Part shown: positions 27,481 through 36,702 of the stretch, in pieces
How the letters are laid out: each line of letters begins with the position of its first letter
How positions within the stretch are numbered: position 1 is the first letter of the stretch
Source: Candidatus Bipolaricaulota bacterium
GTDB lineage: Bacteria > Bipolaricaulota > Bipolaricaulia > RBG-16-55-9 > DRXL01
Direction of reading: 5' to 3'
DNA: 64,000 bases
Assembly: GCA_938091745.1 (NCBI GenBank)
Contig: CALLJK010000013.1
Coordinates: 1 to 64,000 of the forward strand
The notes under the pieces: model-generated
What the model saw: only the letters and a program-made list of their open reading frames with translations
Told to the model about the DNA's origin: nothing
Databases searched by the model: none
Program-made: the position numbers and the translations under genes

Positions 27481-29178
27481 ATGACCCAGCAGAGAAGTTC
27501 AGCAATTGTTACCTCAGCTTTGTTGGTCTTCTCCATTCTTTGGTTAGCAACTCCAATAGCTTTAAGCCAACCTAAGGTTGTCGGCGAGCCTGTGCTCAAG
27601 GAGATCGGCAAGCGCGGTGGCCAAGTTGTCATCTCTGTCAGCGATCCCAAGTCCTTCAATCCAATCACGACTTGGGACCCCAAAGACCCTTTGATCAACC
27701 TTACGCATGCTGGGCTCTTGGAAATGAACCCGGTGACGGGCCAGCTGGAACCGGCCCTGGCTCTCAACTACGAGGTCTCGCCTGATCGCAAGAGCATAAA
27801 GTTTATCTTGCGCAAAGGGCTCAAGTTCTGGGACGGCGACGACCTCAAGGCCGAAGACGTTCTCTTCACCTACCAAGATATCATCCCCCAAGCGGGGCTC
27901 CCCGGCTTGATCCCAATAGAGGTCAAAGCCCCCGGCGAGACGACCATCGTGATGGCCGTTGCTCCCCCACTGGATCGGTTCCCGGCGGCTATCCTGTCGG
28001 GCTTCTTCTTCGTCATGCCCGTGCTGCCTAAACACAAGTTGGCTGAGATCGTTGCCAGAGGACAATTCGCCGGAGCTTGGTCGCTCGCCACACCCTTGGG
28101 GGAGATCGCCGGAGCTGGGCCCTTTAAGCTCACAAAGTACACGCCGGGCACGGAGATAGTTTTGGAGCGTAACCCATTCTATTGGAAGGTTGATTCTAAG
28201 AATCAGCCTTTGCCCTATCTCGACAAGGTGATTGCCAAGATCGCACCCAACCGGGCAGAAGAGTTAGCACGCTTAGGGCGCGGCGAACTCGACCTGCTCA
28301 CGCTACGCGCCGAAGAGACCTTCGACCTAAAGCTCCCCACGGGCTTCAAGCTCGTCATTGACGGGCCTGAATACTCTTTCGATTTCTGGGCCTTCAATCA
28401 CGACGTAGCTGATCCCGATTTGCGCAAGGTCTTCCAGGAGAAACTCTTCCGTCAGGCCATCGCCCAGACAATTGACCGCAAGCGTGTCATCAAAGAAGTC
28501 TTGAAGGAGCTGGGAGAGCCGTGGTTCACCACAGTCAATAGAATCTCGCCCTACTATGAGCCCAATATCCCCAAGTACGACTTCGACACCAAGGCCGCTG
28601 CGGAGAAGCTCGACCGGCTGGGCTTAAAGGACACCGACCGAGATGGTATCCGCAATCTCACAGCCAATAAGCAGCTAGAGTTTGAATTGATCACCAACGA
28701 CAACAATTCCAGACGCATCGCGGCTTCCAAGCTGATTGTTGAGGAGCTGAAGAAGCTCGGTGTGAAGGTTAACTTCAAGGCCATCCCCTTTGCGGAGTTC
28801 AGCGCCAAGCTGACGAGCGGGCAATTTGTGACGGCTATTGCAGGTACAACGCACTTGAGCGATCCTTTTCTGGTCGACGCCTTCTATAGATCAGGGAGCC
28901 CCGGCCACTTCTGGCATCTTTCTGGGGCGAAGGAGCCCTTCGACTACGAGAAGAAGATTGACGAATTGCTCGACAAAGCCGCATTCGAATTCGACTTTGC
29001 CAAGCGCAAGGCGCTAGCTTCAGAGCTGCAGAAGATCATGAGCGAAGAGCTGCCCATCGTGCCCCTGTGGAGCCGCAAGGCGATCTTGGCAACTTCAGGA
29101 TCTCTGGGCAATGTTGAAGCATTCACAGCCAATGCCTTCGGGGTGCAAGAATTCATGGCTGTCATCTTCAGGAAGTGA
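27481..29178 (+). CDS. Family 5 extracellular solute-binding protein (peptide/oligopeptide ABC-type)
   Basis: Signal peptide; SDPKSFNPITTWD, LRKGLKFWDGDDLKAEDVLFTYQDI, RQAIAQTIDRKRVIKEV. Confidence 0.9.
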   Translation: MTQQRSSAIVTSALLVFSILWLATPIALSQPKVVGEPVLKEIGKRGGQVVISVSDPKSFNPITTWDPKDPLINLTHAGLLEMNPVTGQLEPALALNYEVSPDRKSIKFILRKGLKFWDGDDLKAEDVLFTYQDIIPQAGLPGLIPIEVKAPGETTIVMAVAPPLDRFPAAILSGFFFVMPVLPKHKLAEIVARGQFAGAWSLATPLGEIAGAGPFKLTKYTPGTEIVLERNPFYWKVDSKNQPLPYLDKVIAKIAPNRAEELARLGRGELDLLTLRAEETFDLKLPTGFKLVIDGPEYSFDFWAFNHDVADPDLRKVFQEKLFRQAIAQTIDRKRVIKEVLKELGEPWFTTVNRISPYYEPNIPKYDFDTKAAAEKLDRLGLKDTDRDGIRNLTANKQLEFELITNDNNSRRIAASKLIVEELKKLGVKVNFKAIPFAEFSAKLTSGQFVTAIAGTTHLSDPFLVDAFYRSGSPGHFWHLSGAKEPFDYEKKIDELLDKAAFEFDFAKRKALASELQKIMSEELPIVPLWSRKAILATSGSLGNVEAFTANAFGVQEFMAVIFRK

Positions 29179-29403
29179 TACAATCTTTCTAAAGAGATCA
29201 TCGAACAGCTGGGGCTCAAGCCCGGCGATTACGTCGAGGTCACTCGCAAGAATCGCTCTATTGTCATCACCCCCTCAGAGGACGCCTGGTTCTGGTCCAA
29301 GGAATGGCAGGAGAAGGAGCGCGAAGCTGACGAAGACATCAAAGCAGGGAGAGTGAAACGCTTCAAGAACGTCGAGGATCTCATCAAAGATCTCAACAGC
29401 TAA
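29179..29403 (+). pseudogene. AbrB/MazE-type antitoxin remnant lacking its start
   Basis: SKEIIEQLGLKPGDYVEVTRKNRSIVITPSEDAWFWSKEWQEKEREADEDI...; immediately after, and in frame with, the SBP stop codon. Confidence 0.65.
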
Positions 29404-29412
29404 TTGCACTCC

Positions 29413-29604
29413 ATGGAACTCGAACGAACGCGGAGCTTCGAGCGAGACTACAAAAAGCTTCCCAGTGAGATCAAACGGAGAGCCGAGCATGCCCTCCGTT
29501 TTCTTGCTTCTAATCCCCGCCATCCCTCGCTGGAAGCGCGCATCGTTGATAAGAAGCGGCGCATCGGCGCTCATGACGTGATGGAGCGCCCTCAGCGATG
29601 GTGA
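29413..29604 (+). pseudogene. RelE/ParE-type toxin remnant, C-terminally truncated
   Basis: MELERTRSFERDYKKLPSEIKRRAEHALRFLASNPRHPSLEAR... typical RelE N-terminus, then unrelated tail and stop. Confidence 0.6.
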
Positions 29605-29642
29605 GGCTCTTGCTTAGCAAGCGCGAGGGTTGAGGTTGGGTC

Positions 29643-30557
29643 TCATCGCAGTTTGTTCAGTTCATTTCGATCCCATGAACTTTCCGGGTAGATCGCCAAC
29701 GCTCTCTGAAATGCTTCCTTGGCCTCAGCGATCTTCCCTAGTTTGGCATACGCGACCCCCCGCCAGCGATACGAGAGAAACCGAACGGTCTCATCAGACG
29801 TCAAAGCTTCGCTTTGCACAAACTCGCGCAACGCTTTGTCGAGATCTCCCCCAAAAAGCGCTGGCGCGTACAGATAATAGACCCCCAGAGCAAGATGGGC
29901 TTCGGCGTTCCGAGGGTCAAGCTCCAGAGCGCGCTCGAGATTATTCTTAGCAACTCTCGCGCCTGTGAGGGCTTGTAGCCAGCCCTTGAGACTGATAATG
30001 CGCATCTGGGTCTCCCCCACCAGCCGATAGCCGTCAGAGAAATCCGGGGCGCGCTCTGTCAGCTTTTGCGCGATCCGCTCAGCCGTGAGATAGTACGGCA
30101 GGGCTTCTTGGGCTTGAGCAGGATCGCTCCACGCCGCGCCGTGATACCAATTCCCTAGCTCAAACTCTACACGAGCTTGCCAGTAGAGCCTGTCAGTCTC
30201 AGAGATCTCGTCGCCAAGTTGGCTGAGCAAAGCTTGTGCACTCTGGAGCAGCTCGCGTGCTCGAAGATACTCTTCGCCGAGTGCTGAGTTATAGAGCTGG
30301 CGCTGCCCCTGACGGTATAGACTCTGCACGTCCTCTAATGAGGGTTTCTTCCCCAAGACCGGAAGAACAGACGACGGCTGCTCTGGAGGAGCAGGCCGCA
30401 TCACAGGAACATCATGCTCTCTCTGCGGGGAGGAGCCACGCTGGGAGATCAAGAGACTCCCGCACGCCACGAGGACACCAAGACTCGCGATAATCACCCA
30501 TTTGAGCTTTTTCACGGTCTTCATCAATACCGAATTGTCAGAGACTCTGCAACTCAC
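29643..30557 (-). CDS. TPR-repeat membrane-anchored protein
   Basis: N-terminal TM; TPR-like repeats (YLSYRWRGVAYAKLGKIAEAKEAFQRALAIYPES); GTGA overlap with the preceding gene. Confidence 0.75.
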   Translation of the reverse strand: MSCRVSDNSVLMKTVKKLKWVIIASLGVLVACGSLLISQRGSSPQREHDVPVMRPAPPEQPSSVLPVLGKKPSLEDVQSLYRQGQRQLYNSALGEEYLRARELLQSAQALLSQLGDEISETDRLYWQARVEFELGNWYHGAAWSDPAQAQEALPYYLTAERIAQKLTERAPDFSDGYRLVGETQMRIISLKGWLQALTGARVAKNNLERALELDPRNAEAHLALGVYYLYAPALFGGDLDKALREFVQSEALTSDETVRFLSYRWRGVAYAKLGKIAEAKEAFQRALAIYPESSWDRNELNKLR

Positions 30558-31288
30558 TTGCCAAGCTTGGTGGGATCAAAGAGATCGTCAGAGAGCTCCT
30601 GAATTTTTACATCACTAAATTGAATCACTGTTTTGAAGCTCTTAAACAGAAGATCCTCGACGATAACTTCTTCAGCATATTCGTCGTCTTTGAGCTTAGC
30701 ATATTTAGTATACAAAGTCTTTTTGAGTGGCTCGCCGCTGACGGCGTGCAAGATCGCTTGGATGGGCTTTAATTCTTTCTTGTCGAGCCAGAGGGTCACT
30801 TTCGCGAACGCGATTTTTTCGCTTGTCGCTTCAAGATAGAGCTTGAGCGCATCGCGCCCGTCGAGTTTTTCGTCTCCCTTAGCTTTGACAGAATACTTTC
30901 CCGAAAACTGAATCCCGGCAGCTTCAGCAATCGAAGCGTCGCCGAATATTTTCTGTTGCCCAGAGATCTTTAACGGCTGCAACAGTCCCGGCTGCCAAAA
31001 ATAAATATCATCTCCAACGACAAGATAGATCGTGCCCTTCAGACTTTCGGGGGCCAAGAACTCGACCCGAGTGCGCATGCCCTCGGCAAAGCGCTTATTG
31101 TAAATAGTCATCAGGGCTTCGCCCTTGCCGTCAGGACGCTCAGCGATGACCCGGCTCAACATTCCATAAGAGTTCGCTTCGATGAAGCGCGCTTGGTCAG
31201 CCTTCTGGAGCAGCTGCTCGTCGGTCTGGGCAGCGAGCACTATACAGAAAGCGATGAGTAGAAGACTAGCTAACTTTGTGACCCGCAT
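30554..31288 (-). CDS. Outer-membrane lipoprotein-sorting protein-like (LolA/LolB fold)
   Basis: Signal peptide; ...TRVEFLAPESLKGTIYLVVGDDIYFWQPGLLQPLKISGQQKIFGDAS..; same family layout as 59829-60686. Confidence 0.8.
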   Translation of the reverse strand: MRVTKLASLLLIAFCIVLAAQTDEQLLQKADQARFIEANSYGMLSRVIAERPDGKGEALMTIYNKRFAEGMRTRVEFLAPESLKGTIYLVVGDDIYFWQPGLLQPLKISGQQKIFGDASIAEAAGIQFSGKYSVKAKGDEKLDGRDALKLYLEATSEKIAFAKVTLWLDKKELKPIQAILHAVSGEPLKKTLYTKYAKLKDDEYAEEVIVEDLLFKSFKTVIQFSDVKIQELSDDLFDPTKLGK

Positions 31289-31311
31289 GTTCGCTCCTCC
31301 TTAAATTATTA

Positions 31312-32565
31312 TTACACATATCTCAGTGCCTCGACCACCTCTACCCGCGCCGCACGCCACGCTGGGTAAATCGTTGAAACAAGCGTCGAGAGCGCCGCGA
31401 TCAAGAACGGTCCTACACCGTTGCCCCAAATCAGTCTGATGCGCAAGGGCACTGAGACCGACCACCCTGGAGCTTCATAATAAATTCGGGCTTCGTTCAC
31501 AAGCCATCCCACACCCCAGCCCAGCGCCAAGCCAATCACTCCTCCCAACAGCCCCAAGAGCACCCCCTCACTGACAAACAACCCAAAGACTTGGGCGCGC
31601 TTCGTTCCAATAGCCCGGATCGTCCCGATCTCGCGCATTCGCTCAAAAAACGACATCGTCATCACTTCTAAGATACTGAAGAAGACAAGCACGAAGATCG
31701 CTGCTCCAATGAAATTATAAATCGCGCCGAAGTACGCCCGGACCTGCTTGCGAAAGATCGCGAGATCATCCCACGTCTTGATCTGAAGATTGAGCCCAGC
31801 TTCTCGAAGACGACGTTCGAGGCGCTTCTTCGCGGGCTCCGTCGCCTCGATGCTCCTCAGCTCAACGATGATCTTCTCAACGCTTTGAGTATTGAGAATA
31901 CTTTGGGCGAATGCCAGCGGCACGACAGCTAACCGAGCATCTACTTCTGGAAGACCTGTCTCTAGCAGCCCTTTCACGAAGAGATTGCGCGCGTTGTACT
32001 GCCCACTGACTGTCGCAGCCATGACAACTACTGGTGGGCCGGGGAATTCATCGCGCGGGCCAAGGTCTTCCTTGCCAATGCCTAACTGCCTTGCCAATCC
32101 TACACCCAGCACGACTGTGTTCTGGTCACCCGGCTGGAGATACTCTCCGCCATCGTCCATCAAGAGATATTTTAAGCTGGCGATCTCGCTAGCGGGATCA
32201 ACACCGCTGGCCATGAAGACAGAACTCTTCTTCTCCGTGCCGATCATGCCGGTCATCGTCAACTGAACCGTATAATCTTTGAAATCGGGGTCTTCTCTCA
32301 GGAGAGCGACGACTCTTTCAACCGTCTCAGGGCTGATTAAATACTCATAGCCTTCAGCGCTCTTGCTCCAAAACTTTGGGTCGGCAATCTGAAGGTGCCC
32401 GTTCTCGATGACCGCTTGCTCTCCCATGCCCCAGTCCATGAAGTCAAAGTACCCCTTGAAGACAAATAAGCTCGCTGTCCCCAAAGCGATGAGAAAGACG
32501 CTCAAGAGCGTGCGGCGACGGTTACGAAAGATATTTCTCAGCGCGATCTTGAGCACCTTCAGCAC
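31312..32565 (-). CDS. FtsX-family (LolC/E- or MacB-like) ABC transporter permease
   Basis: RNIFRNRRRTLLSVFLIALGTASLFVF; C-terminal FERMREIGTIRAIGTKRAQVFGLFVSEGVLLGLLGGVIGL. Confidence 0.92.
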   Translation of the reverse strand: MLKVLKIALRNIFRNRRRTLLSVFLIALGTASLFVFKGYFDFMDWGMGEQAVIENGHLQIADPKFWSKSAEGYEYLISPETVERVVALLREDPDFKDYTVQLTMTGMIGTEKKSSVFMASGVDPASEIASLKYLLMDDGGEYLQPGDQNTVVLGVGLARQLGIGKEDLGPRDEFPGPPVVVMAATVSGQYNARNLFVKGLLETGLPEVDARLAVVPLAFAQSILNTQSVEKIIVELRSIEATEPAKKRLERRLREAGLNLQIKTWDDLAIFRKQVRAYFGAIYNFIGAAIFVLVFFSILEVMTMSFFERMREIGTIRAIGTKRAQVFGLFVSEGVLLGLLGGVIGLALGWGVGWLVNEARIYYEAPGWSVSVPLRIRLIWGNGVGPFLIAALSTLVSTIYPAWRAARVEVVEALRYV

Positions 32566-32574
32566 ACCTCCTCA

Positions 32575-33669
32575 TCAGCGCTTGAGCGGTGCATTCGTCG
32601 CCCACAAATCGAGCAGGCGCACCATAACTGCATCAGGGAGCTCTTGGCGTGCCCAGGAATCCAGCGCACTCACGATCTCAGCATCGTCTATGTGCCCATT
32701 CCCGTTGGCGTCGAAGATCTCTTCTGGAAACTCAGATGGGGCAGAACGCAGAGCTGCTTGGACAGCTCTGTACGCGTTGACCCGTGGGAAATATCTGTCA
32801 TTTTGAGGATCATATGCTGGATCGCCGGTCTCTTTGAGAATCATCCGAACTTCCTCTGGCGTCAGGGTGTGATTAGCAGAGAGCATAAGCGCGATGACGC
32901 CAGCGACGATGGGAGTCGCTGCAGAAGTTCCGCCGAATCGCGGTTCGCTTGGGGTCGAGATCGTTGTCCCTGGGGCGACAACATCGAGAAAGGGCGCACG
33001 GTTGGAGTAGCACGTCAACCAATCTGTATGCGAGACTTCACTGCACGTCTCTGAGTGTATTGTCTGGCCTGAAGTATCGTACGTTGCTCCGACGGAGATC
33101 ACTTCGGGCAGACACGCCGGTGCTGTGATCGTCGAAGGGGAGCCATCGTTGCCTGCGGCGGCGACAACGACAATCCCGGCATGAACGAGTTTTTGCATGA
33201 TGTTCAGCCCTCCAGCTCCGGGGCACGGCTCAGGAAGAAGATCCCCACCGAGACTCAGGTTGACGACGCGCACGTTCTGCTGAGACGCAACACGAAGAGT
33301 CCATTGCAGTCCATCGTCGACGTTCGTGAAGACACAACCTCCTTGGCGCTCGTCCCAGTGCGAAGCAAGATCGTAGGTGAGCACACCAGCGTCGGGAGCG
33401 ACGGCACGGACGATCTCACTGACGGGCAGACCGTGAAGCTGAGAGCAGCGTTGGTCGTTATTGTCAGCACTCACGTCATCAATGACGACGACAGAGACGC
33501 CCCTGCCGGTGATGCCCAGCTCTGTCCAGACGCGATCCACGCTGATGAGAGGCAGGCTCTCGCGCAGCTGAGGCCGGAGCTGATAATTCTCCGACAAAGA
33601 TTGGGCGTTAGCGGGAACAATGAAAGTAACGGAACACAGAAGAGTGAGACACCAAAGTAGTGATCTCAT
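32575..33669 (-). CDS. Subtilisin-like S8 serine peptidase with EF-hand/dockerin-like C-terminus
   Basis: Signal peptide from ATG 33669; VVVIDD, VVNLSLGGDLL, VVAAAGNDGSPST, GGTSAATPIVAGVIALM; C-terminal DANGNGHIDDAEIV. Confidence 0.9.
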   Translation of the reverse strand: MRSLLWCLTLLCSVTFIVPANAQSLSENYQLRPQLRESLPLISVDRVWTELGITGRGVSVVVIDDVSADNNDQRCSQLHGLPVSEIVRAVAPDAGVLTYDLASHWDERQGGCVFTNVDDGLQWTLRVASQQNVRVVNLSLGGDLLPEPCPGAGGLNIMQKLVHAGIVVVAAAGNDGSPSTITAPACLPEVISVGATYDTSGQTIHSETCSEVSHTDWLTCYSNRAPFLDVVAPGTTISTPSEPRFGGTSAATPIVAGVIALMLSANHTLTPEEVRMILKETGDPAYDPQNDRYFPRVNAYRAVQAALRSAPSEFPEEIFDANGNGHIDDAEIVSALDSWARQELPDAVMVRLLDLWATNAPLKR

Positions 33670-33670
33670 G

Positions 33671-33759
33671 TGGTGCCGAGGGAGGGAGTCGAACCCACAC
33701 GGGGGGTGAGCCCCACGGGATTTTGAGTCCCGCGCGTCTGCCAGTTCCGCCACCTCGGC
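33671..33759 (-). tRNA. tRNA-Leu (anticodon CAA), CCA encoded
   Basis: Reverse complement GCCGAGGTGGCGGAACTGGCAGACGCGCGGGACTCAAAATCCCG...GGGTTCGACTCCCTCCCTCGGCACCA; acceptor 7/7, long variable arm. Confidence 0.95.
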
Positions 33760-33782
33760 CCAAGCTTCGCCTGGACCATGCG

Positions 33783-33809
33783 TCTTCGCCAGCCAAAGGC
33801 TGGCGAAGA
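33783..33809. repeat. Inverted repeat TCTTCGCCAGCC-AAA-GGCTGGCGAAGA (12-bp arms)
   Basis: Exact palindrome with 3-nt loop upstream of the tRNA; terminator or hairpin candidate. Confidence 0.6.
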
Positions 33810-33940
33810 TAAAGGTCAAGCGAACTTGCCAAATAATTATATCTGTCCAGATCAGCCCCGTCAATGGCTCTCCGAGAAAAAAGTGTCAGAAATCGCGCGC
33901 CTTGATTTATAATTGTGGTATCTGCTAGGATGCAGGTCGG

Positions 33941-34390
33941 ATGGAATACGACCTGAGCGCACTCGCGCAGCAGATTCGCTGGGCTTACGCTGAGCATGTA
34001 ATGCGCTGTACCGACCTGCCTCCGGCGGAGATGGAGGACCTCTTGAGCCTCGATGGCGATCTCGATCAGGCGCGGCGCTGGCTCGCTCTAGGATATGCCA
34101 AGCGTCGCTATGACCCCGACCATGTGCGGGGCTTGCTTGTCTATCTCTTTAGTAATTATTATCCGTCTCCTATAGACGACCCTGCTAAGGGAGAGCTGCT
34201 CAGAAAAGCTATCGCGAACAAGCGCGTGAAGCTCAGCGAGCTGACGATCGAGAAAATCAGCGGGACCAAGCTCGATTGGGCTGAGGTCTTCCAGCTTGTG
34301 GGGAAGGAATTCAACCCTACGCGCGTCAAAGAGCGCATTGTAGAGATCTACGAAGAACTCAAAGGGGTTCATCATGAGCGATCTCGATAA
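33941..34390 (+). CDS. Hypothetical protein
   Basis: ORF starts after TATCTGC/AGGTCGG leader; ends overlapping the next ORF; no recognised family. Confidence 0.6.
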   Translation: MEYDLSALAQQIRWAYAEHVMRCTDLPPAEMEDLLSLDGDLDQARRWLALGYAKRRYDPDHVRGLLVYLFSNYYPSPIDDPAKGELLRKAIANKRVKLSELTIEKISGTKLDWAEVFQLVGKEFNPTRVKERIVEIYEELKGVHHERSR

Positions 34391-35054
34391 TTGGTTCTGG
34401 GGGCTGCTCCAGCCGCTGCGCACGAGTGCACGGAGCGCGCATCCGTCACGCACCATTTTATGTGCATATGTAAAAGGGCAGCTTCCCGACACGTGGCGCG
34501 TTCCGACGCCCTCTCTCGATCTGAATGATTGGACGCTGACGGAGGTCTCTCAACATGTCCTTGTGTGTAGAGACTGCGCTCAGCAGTTGGCAGATCTGCG
34601 CCAGCGCGAGCTGGGACATGTCACGGTGCGGCGTGATGTTTGGCATCACTTCCCCAGCGCGATCCGCGCCCATCTTACAGCGTATGCTCTTGCCCTCTTA
34701 GTTCTCTTCGCTCTGAACGCATTCTTCGTGATAGAGCTGCCTCCGCCTATGGTCTTGTTGCCCTGCACAGGCCCTGGAGCTCTGAAAGAACCGGCACAGC
34801 CGGCTGCCCCCGAGTCAGCGGAGATCAATTGGAGATTTGAGGGGCTGAACCGCCCCGTATCGCTCTCGTGCGCACCGGTACCAGCGCCGCGCCCGTGGTG
34901 GCAGACGTGGTGGATCGGCTGGGTCTTTATCGTCTGGACAATACTGCTGGGGCTACATATACTCTGGGATTGGCTAGTAAGCACAACGCCACAGCGTCCT
35001 ACACCGGCGAGCGCTGCTCTGCGGAGTGTTGGGTTCGTCTCCGTCTTCGTGTGA
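34374..35054 (+). CDS. Hypothetical membrane protein (anti-sigma-like arrangement: cytoplasmic CxxC segment then 2 TMs)
   Basis: VLVCRDCAQQLADL, two hydrophobic segments; overlaps the upstream ORF. Confidence 0.55.
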   Translation: MSDLDNWFWGLLQPLRTSARSAHPSRTILCAYVKGQLPDTWRVPTPSLDLNDWTLTEVSQHVLVCRDCAQQLADLRQRELGHVTVRRDVWHHFPSAIRAHLTAYALALLVLFALNAFFVIELPPPMVLLPCTGPGALKEPAQPAAPESAEINWRFEGLNRPVSLSCAPVPAPRPWWQTWWIGWVFIVWTILLGLHILWDWLVSTTPQRPTPASAALRSVGFVSVFV

Positions 35055-35058
35055 GACC

Positions 35059-35787
35059 ATGCGTTGGGTAAGATTTCTTGAAGACGGCCAAGCACAGTGG
35101 GGAGAGCTCCTCGGCGACATAGTGCTTGCTCAGGGCCAGCGCAGACGGCTCTCAGAACTCCGATTGCTTGCTCCAGTCCAGCCGACGAAGATCGTCTGCG
35201 TTGGGGTGAACTATCGCGATCACGCCCAAGAGATGGGGCGAAAGCTCCCTGAACGCCCTGCGCTCTTCCTCAAGCCCCCCTCGGCGCTCATCGGTCCGGA
35301 AGAGACCATCTACCTGCCCAACTCGCCCAGAGTTGATTACGAGGGCGAATTGGCTATCGTGATCCGAGAGCGCTGCAAGCATGTCAAAGCTTCAGAAGCT
35401 TTTGATGTCATCTGGGGCTACACGTGCTTTAACGATATCTCGGATCGTGCGGCACAGTCGTGGGAGCTGAACTGGGTGCGCGCTAAGGGCTTCGACACCG
35501 CAGCGTGTCTAGGCCCGATCTTGGTCTCCCCCGATGAGCTCCCTGAACCCTTGACAATCGAGACGCGCGTCAACGGAAGAGTGCGCCAGCATTCTGATAC
35601 ATCCCAACTGATCTTCACTGTTCCCCAAATTATCGCAGAGATCACGAGCTTCATGACGCTTGAGCCAGGGGATATTATCGCGACGGGAACGCCGGCGGGA
35701 GTGGGGCCGCTTGCACCTGGCGATATCGTCGAAGTCGAGATCAGCGGGATCGGGGTGCTGCGCAATTATGTGGCCCAAGCAGCGTAG
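35059..35787 (+). CDS. Fumarylacetoacetate hydrolase-family protein
   Basis: KIVCVGVNYRDHAQEMG, YEGELAIVIRERCKHV, GDIIATGTPAGVGPLAPGD. Confidence 0.93.
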   Translation: MRWVRFLEDGQAQWGELLGDIVLAQGQRRRLSELRLLAPVQPTKIVCVGVNYRDHAQEMGRKLPERPALFLKPPSALIGPEETIYLPNSPRVDYEGELAIVIRERCKHVKASEAFDVIWGYTCFNDISDRAAQSWELNWVRAKGFDTAACLGPILVSPDELPEPLTIETRVNGRVRQHSDTSQLIFTVPQIIAEITSFMTLEPGDIIATGTPAGVGPLAPGDIVEVEISGIGVLRNYVAQAA

Positions 35788-36700
35788 CGAGCGCCTGGGC
35801 CAATCTGTCAAATTCTTCAAGAGAGAGGGTCTCCCCGCGGCGCTGCAGGTCGAGCTGGGCTCGCGTGAGAGCTTGGAGAGCGATCTCTTGAGGGAGAGAA
35901 AGCAGCGGCGAGCGCGTGAGGGCTTGTTTTAACGTCTTGCGTCGCAGATTGAACGCCGCGCGCACGACTTTAAAGAACAAACCTTCTGGGGCACAGAATT
36001 TCGGGCGCTCGCAAAACTCCACGCGCACGAGCGCAGAATCTACCTCGGGCTTAGGGAAGAAGACATATCGTGAGACTGAGAAGAGCTTTTGTACGTCAGC
36101 GAAGCTTTGCACAAAGATCGTAAGGGCAGTGGCGTCGCGGCTGCCGGGTGCAGCGCACAGCTTCTCGGCGACTTCGTGCTGCATCAGCAGCGTCGCGGAT
36201 TTCAAAATTCCGTGAGCTTCGATGAGTTTCTCCAAGATCGGAGCTGTTACATTATACGGGAGGTTTCCGACGATAGAGAGTTTCGTATGACCTAACCCCC
36301 TGTCCCCCTTCCCTAAAGGGGGAAACTCCTCTCCCCGCGCCGGGGAGGGGCCGGGGGAGAGGTCGTGCAACGCAACAGAACGCAGATCGAACTGCAAAAA
36401 ATCTTGCTGAACAATCACAACGTTGGGGAATGGCCGCAGATGCTCTTCAAGCAGCGGGATGAGCCGTCTGTCTATCTCGACGGCGATGACGCGCCCAGCG
36501 CGCTGCGCCAGCTCTTGAGTGAGCGTCCCGATCCCTGCGCCGATCTCGACGACTATGTCTTCTTTGGTGAGCTGCGCTGCCGTCGCGATCTTTTTGAGAA
36601 TATTCTCGTCGACGAGAAAGTGCTGGCCTAAACTTTTCTTGAGGCGAATCTTATGCCGAGCCAACAGATCGCGCACATACGATGGGTTTGCGAGAGACAT
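35741..36700 (-). CDS. rsmA: 16S rRNA (adenine1518/1519-N6)-dimethyltransferase RsmA/KsgA, with in-frame repeat insertion
   Basis: KKSLGQHFLVDENIL, VVEIGAGIGTLTQEL, IVGNLPYNVTAPIL; insertion LSPGPSPARGEEFPPLGKGDRGLGH just before the NLPY motif. Confidence 0.93.
   Translation of the reverse strand: MSLANPSYVRDLLARHKIRLKKSLGQHFLVDENILKKIATAAQLTKEDIVVEIGAGIGTLTQELAQRAGRVIAVEIDRRLIPLLEEHLRPFPNVVIVQQDFLQFDLRSVALHDLSPGPSPARGEEFPPLGKGDRGLGHTKLSIVGNLPYNVTAPILEKLIEAHGILKSATLLMQHEVAEKLCAAPGSRDATALTIFVQSFADVQKLFSVSRYVFFPKPEVDSALVRVEFCERPKFCAPEGLFFKVVRAAFNLRRKTLKQALTRSPLLSLPQEIALQALTRAQLDLQRRGETLSLEEFDRLAQALATLLGPHNCAAPRSR
36290..36364. repeat. Interspersed palindromic element copy 1 (inside rsmA)
   Basis: CCTAACCCC...CCCTTCCCTAAAGGGGGAAACTCCTCTCCCCGCGCCGGGGAGGGGCCGGGGGAGAGGTC. 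Confidence 0.85.
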
Positions 36701-36702
36701 AT

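Noticed and set aside
33669-33864. N-terminal extension of the S8 peptidase ORF
   Set aside because: The extension runs through the tRNA-Leu gene; ATG 33669 gives a proper signal peptide.
36290-36364. Palindromic element considered as a rho-independent terminator
   Set aside because: It lies inside an open rsmA frame and recurs elsewhere with conserved ends, so an interspersed element fits better.
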